Source of the DNA: Actinomycetes bacterium
GTDB lineage: Bacteria > Actinomycetota > Actinomycetes > Actinomycetales > Cellulomonadaceae
DNA length: 8,107 nucleotides
Assembly: GCA_023390875.1 (NCBI GenBank)
Contig: JAEWCA010000370.1
Location: forward strand, 1 to 8,107
Reading direction: 5' to 3'
Each line of letters begins with the position of its first letter. The first letter of the stretch is position 1. A program made the translations under genes and the position numbers. Under the pieces are notes generated by a model, which had not been told where the DNA came from, did no database searches, and saw only the letters and a program-made list of their open reading frames with translations. This document shows positions 5,278 through 8,107 of this stretch, in pieces.

Positions 5278-6336
5278 ACCCTCCCGGACGGCGCCCACCT
5301 CGCCGCGCCCGCGACGCGCGACGGCGTGCCGGCCTCGCTCACGCAGCGGCGCCCCGTCGTGACGCCGGACCGTCTGCTGGCCGAGCTCGTGCCGCCGCGG
5401 CACTTCGCCGACGCCTCGTTCGACTCGTACGTCCCGGACGCCGCGCACCCGACGCAGCGTGCCGCGGTCGAGCGGCTGCGTGCCGCCGCGCGGACCATCT
5501 CCTCGGGAGGCGGGCGCAAGGGGCTGTTCCGCAAGGCCGCCGCGCCCGTCGCGGTCTACCTCGACGGCGGCTTCGGCGTCGGCAAGACGCACCTGCTCAC
5601 GTCCCTCGCGCACGCCGTCGGCACGCACGACAGCGCGTACGGCACGTTCGTCGAGTACACCAACCTCGTCGGCGCCCTCGGGTTCCAGCCGACCGTCGAG
5701 GCGCTCGCGACGCGCAAGCTGGTGTGCATCGACGAGTTCGAGCTCGACGACCCGGGCGACACCGTCCTCATGAGCCGCCTGCTGCGCGAGCTCACCGACC
5801 GGGGCGTCGCGCTCGCGGCCACGTCGAACACGCTGCCCGGCTCGCTCGGTGAGGGCAGGTTCGCGGCGGACGACTTCATGCGCGAGATCCAGGCGCTCGC
5901 CGCCCGGTTCGAGGTGCTGCGCGTCGACGGCGAGGACTACCGGCACCGCGCCGTCGTGACGGACGCCGACGGGCTCGGCGAGGACGTCGTCCGGGCCGCC
6001 GTCGCCGACCGTCCGGACGCGACGCTCGACGACTTCGAGGCGCTGCTCGACCACCTCGCGACCGTGCACCCCAGCCGGTACGGCGCGCTGCTCGACGGCG
6101 TCGGCCTGGTCGGGCTCACCGGCGTCGGGCCCGTGCCCACGCAGGACGTCGCGCTGCGGCTCGTCGTGCTCGTCGACCGGCTGTACGACCGGGACGTGCC
6201 CGTGCTGCTCGGCGGGGCGGGGGAGCGCGCGCTGTTCTCGCCGGAGATGCTCGCAGGGGGCTACCGCAAGAAGTACTACCGGGCGCTGTCCCGGCTCGGG
6301 TCGCTCGCGGCGGACGGCGCGGCGCTGCTCGCCTGA
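5275..6336 (+). CDS. zapE: ZapE/AFG1-family AAA+ ATPase
   Basis: This 353-residue protein has the full AFG1/ZapE pattern. Walker A is GGFGVGKTH at residues 98-106, and Walker B is LVCIDEFE at 149-156, followed by LDDPGDT. The sensor-like AATSNTLP is at 181-188. The C-terminal signature runs LVVLVDRLYDRDVPVLL and then GGYRKKYYRALSRL. The N-terminal segment PDRLLAELVPPRHFADASFD is also typical. In E. coli ZapE is a peripheral ATPase that associates with the FtsZ ring under stress; mitochondrial AFG1 acts in protein quality control. The actinobacterial role is not established as far as I know. There is no signal peptide or membrane segment. The GTG start is chosen for the leaderless promoter geometry upstream of it. 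The gene is divergent from the sulfate-reduction operon and convergent with treZ. A functional tie to either is not evident. Confidence 0.93.
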   Translation: MTLPDGAHLAAPATRDGVPASLTQRRPVVTPDRLLAELVPPRHFADASFDSYVPDAAHPTQRAAVERLRAAARTISSGGGRKGLFRKAAAPVAVYLDGGFGVGKTHLLTSLAHAVGTHDSAYGTFVEYTNLVGALGFQPTVEALATRKLVCIDEFELDDPGDTVLMSRLLRELTDRGVALAATSNTLPGSLGEGRFAADDFMREIQALAARFEVLRVDGEDYRHRAVVTDADGLGEDVVRAAVADRPDATLDDFEALLDHLATVHPSRYGALLDGVGLVGLTGVGPVPTQDVALRLVVLVDRLYDRDVPVLLGGAGERALFSPEMLAGGYRKKYYRALSRLGSLAADGAALLA

Positions 6337-6361
6337 GCGGGCCGGGCGGCTGGCTCGCTCA
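6334..6361. terminator. bidirectional hairpin terminator containing both stop codons
   Basis: TGAGCGGGCC (6334-6343) and GGCTCGCTCA (6352-6361) form a 10-bp stem with an 8-base loop. One position is imperfect: G6340 with T6355 is a G-U wobble in the plus-strand RNA and a C-A mismatch in the minus-strand RNA. The TGA of zapE is the outer end of one arm and the TGA of treZ the outer end of the other. There is no T tract on either side, as is common for actinobacterial hairpin terminators. Its position between convergent genes supports the call. Confidence 0.6.
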
Positions 6362-8107
6362 CCCCGCGGGCGGGACGAGGACCGCGACCGACCGGGGGCC
6401 GAGACCGACGACGACGCCGCCGTCGTCGACCGCCATCGTGACCGGCTCCCACGCTTCGGCGAGGTCGAGCGGCCCCTCGACGTCGACGCGGACGTCCCGT
6501 GGTGCGTCGGACAGGTTCACCACGACGCGCGCGGCGCCGCGGTGCACGACGAGCCAGCCGTCGAACGGCCCGTCATCGGACCCGTCGCCCCAGGTGAGGT
6601 CCGTCGCGGCGAGGTCGCCGGACGCGAGGTCCGGCACCGACCGGCGCAGCGCGACGAGCCGGCGGTACCAGTCGAGCACGCGAGCGTGGGGCTCCGCGGT
6701 GGCCTCGGACCGGTCGAGCACGCTGCGCCGGAACGTGTCGGGCGACTGCGGGTCGGGGACCTCGACGTCCTCGCCGTACAGGTCGCGCCAGCCGTGCCCG
6801 CCGAACTCCGCGCGCCGCCCTCGGCTCACCGCGGCGCCGAGCTCGGCGTCGGGGTACGACGTGAAGTACTGCCACGGCGTCGACGCACCCCACTCCTCGC
6901 CCATGAACAGCATCGGCGTGAACGGCGACAGCAGCACGAGCGCGGCCTCGACGGCGAGCCGCCCGGGGGCCAGCCGGGCGGACGGGCGGTCGCCCAGCGC
7001 GCGGTTGCCGACCTGGTCGTGGTTGGAGGCGGCCACGACGAACCGGTGCCCGTCGGTGCCGGGCGGCACGGGCCGGCCCCAGGTGCGGTCCCGGAACGTC
7101 GACCACGTCCCGGCGTGCACGAACGCACCGGTCAGGGCCGTGCGGAGCACCTGCGGGGAGCCGAAGTCGACGTAGTAGCCGTGCCGCTCGCCGGTGACGA
7201 GCGTGTGGATCGCGTGGTGCACGTCGTCGGCCCACTGCGCGGTCATGCCGAGGCCCTCGGGGGTCGGCATGACGGTCGCCGGGTCGTTCAGGTCGGACTC
7301 CGCGACGAGGGACAGCGGCCGGCCGAGCTCGGCGGACAGGGCGGCGACCTCGTCCGCGAGCTGCGCGAGGAGGTGCCGCGGCGAGCCGTCCACGAGGGCG
7401 TGGACGGCGTCGAGCCGCAGGGCGTCGACGTGGAAGTCGCGCAGCCAGCCCAGGGCGCTGTCGCAGATCCACCGACGCACCTCGTGCGACCCGTCCTGGT
7501 CGAGGTTGACGGCCGCGCCCCACGGCGTGTGGTGCGCGTCGGTGAAGTAGGGGCCGAACTCGGCGAGGTAGTTGCCGGACGGGCCGAGGTGGTTGTGCAC
7601 GACGTCGAGGCACACGCCGAGGCCGCGGGCGTGCGCGGCGTCGACGAAGCGCTGCAGCGCGCCCGGCCCGCCGTAGGGCTCGTGCACGGCGGAGATCGCG
7701 ACGCCGTCGTACCCCCAGCCGCGCGGCCCGTCGAACGCGGCGAGCGGCATGAGCTCGACGACGTCGACGCCGAGCCCGACGAGGTCGTCGAGGTGCTCGA
7801 TCGCCGAGTCCAGGGTGCCGCCGGGCGTGAACGTCCCGACGTGCAGCTCGTACAGCACGCGCCCGCGCACGTCGACGCCCGACCAGCCGTCGTCGGTCCA
7901 GGTCCACGACGACGGGTCGAGCACGCGGCTGGGCCCGTGGACTCCGTCGGGCTGCCAGCGGGTGCGCGGGTCGGGGCGCAGCGGGCCGCCGTCGAGCGAG
8001 TAGCCGTAGTCGGTGCCGGGCGCCAGGCCGTCGCCCTGCCACCAGCCGCCGCCGGACTCCTGCAGCGGACGGCGCTCGCCGGTCGCCGGCAGCACGAGGT
8101 CGACGCG
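6359..8107 (-). CDS. treZ: malto-oligosyltrehalose trehalohydrolase TreZ, N-terminus cut by the right edge
   Basis: The frame is open to the window edge, and 582 residues are visible with an intact C-terminus. The family is usually about 580-610 residues, so only a short N-terminal piece seems to be missing. A carbohydrate-binding N-terminal domain (WWQGDGLAPGTDYGYSLDGG) precedes the GH13 barrel that begins near VLYELHVGTFTPGGTLD. In visible numbering the catalytic residues are nucleophile D233 (DALRLDAVHAL), acid/base E270 (SLVAESDLNDP) and D364 (ASNHDQVGNRALGDRP). DVVHNHLGPSGNY at 168-180 and the YYVDFG segment are characteristic of TreZ rather than of branching or debranching enzymes. The enzyme releases trehalose from maltooligosyltrehalose (EC 3.2.1.141), the product of TreY, in the cytoplasm. 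treY and a debranching gene would be expected just beyond the right edge, but this is not visible. A GTG at 8095 lies in frame and is probably an internal valine. Confidence 0.95.
   Translation of the reverse strand, partial: RVDLVLPATGERRPLQESGGGWWQGDGLAPGTDYGYSLDGGPLRPDPRTRWQPDGVHGPSRVLDPSSWTWTDDGWSGVDVRGRVLYELHVGTFTPGGTLDSAIEHLDDLVGLGVDVVELMPLAAFDGPRGWGYDGVAISAVHEPYGGPGALQRFVDAAHARGLGVCLDVVHNHLGPSGNYLAEFGPYFTDAHHTPWGAAVNLDQDGSHEVRRWICDSALGWLRDFHVDALRLDAVHALVDGSPRHLLAQLADEVAALSAELGRPLSLVAESDLNDPATVMPTPEGLGMTAQWADDVHHAIHTLVTGERHGYYVDFGSPQVLRTALTGAFVHAGTWSTFRDRTWGRPVPPGTDGHRFVVAASNHDQVGNRALGDRPSARLAPGRLAVEAALVLLSPFTPMLFMGEEWGASTPWQYFTSYPDAELGAAVSRGRRAEFGGHGWRDLYGEDVEVPDPQSPDTFRRSVLDRSEATAEPHARVLDWYRRLVALRRSVPDLASGDLAATDLTWGDGSDDGPFDGWLVVHRGAARVVVNLSDAPRDVRVDVEGPLDLAEAWEPVTMAVDDGGVVVGLGPRSVAVLVPPAG

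Noticed and set aside
5230..6069. 279-codon open frame on the minus strand opposite zapE
   Set aside because: It has low-complexity shadow composition, and the zapE frame shows complete Walker motifs.
6573..8042. 489-codon open frame on the minus strand in another frame of treZ
   Set aside because: The translation is almost entirely R, A, P, G and V, without motifs. The treZ frame carries all the catalytic residues.

Overview
The window looks like a piece of the chromosome of a high-GC Gram-positive bacterium (Actinobacteria). A Cellulomonas-like member of the Micrococcales is my best guess from the codon usage (third positions almost always G or C), the protein style and the gene set. That placement is an inference and no marker gene is present to confirm it.

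Layout. From about 4909 leftward on the minus strand runs a tightly packed assimilatory sulfate reduction operon: sir (ferredoxin-sulfite reductase), a 49-residue zinc-ribbon protein, cysH (iron-sulfur APS reductase), cysD and cysN (the two subunits of ATP sulfurylase), and the first 22 codons of a siroheme synthase gene (cysG-type) cut by the left edge. Every junction overlaps by 1 or 4 bases (ATGA or TGATG), so the genes are probably translationally coupled. Together they activate sulfate to APS (CysDN), reduce APS to sulfite (CysH), reduce sulfite to sulfide (Sir), and supply the siroheme that Sir needs (CysG). No APS kinase is present, which fits a CysH that carries the [4Fe-4S] cysteine pairs.

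The 365-base gap at 4910-5274 is the most interesting region. On the minus strand it holds a short open reading frame of 18 codons, six of them cysteine and four in a row (MCADAAAPCMCCCCPRID), ending 107 bases before the sir start. It has the character of the polycysteine leader peptides described as cysteine-responsive attenuators in mycobacteria. Between it and sir lie mutually exclusive short stem-loops, a strong Shine-Dalgarno sequence, and a 5-bp hairpin that includes part of the sir start codon. The gap also holds a near-perfect 21-bp palindrome (5185-5205) and a leaderless-type promoter for the divergent gene.

On the plus strand, 5275-6336 encodes a ZapE/AFG1-type AAA+ ATPase. It converges on treZ (minus strand, cut by the right edge), which encodes malto-oligosyltrehalose trehalohydrolase, the second enzyme of the TreY-TreZ route to trehalose. 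The two stop codons are only 22 bases apart and form the ends of one hairpin that probably terminates transcription in both directions. I see no mobile elements, CRISPR, rRNA or tRNA genes.
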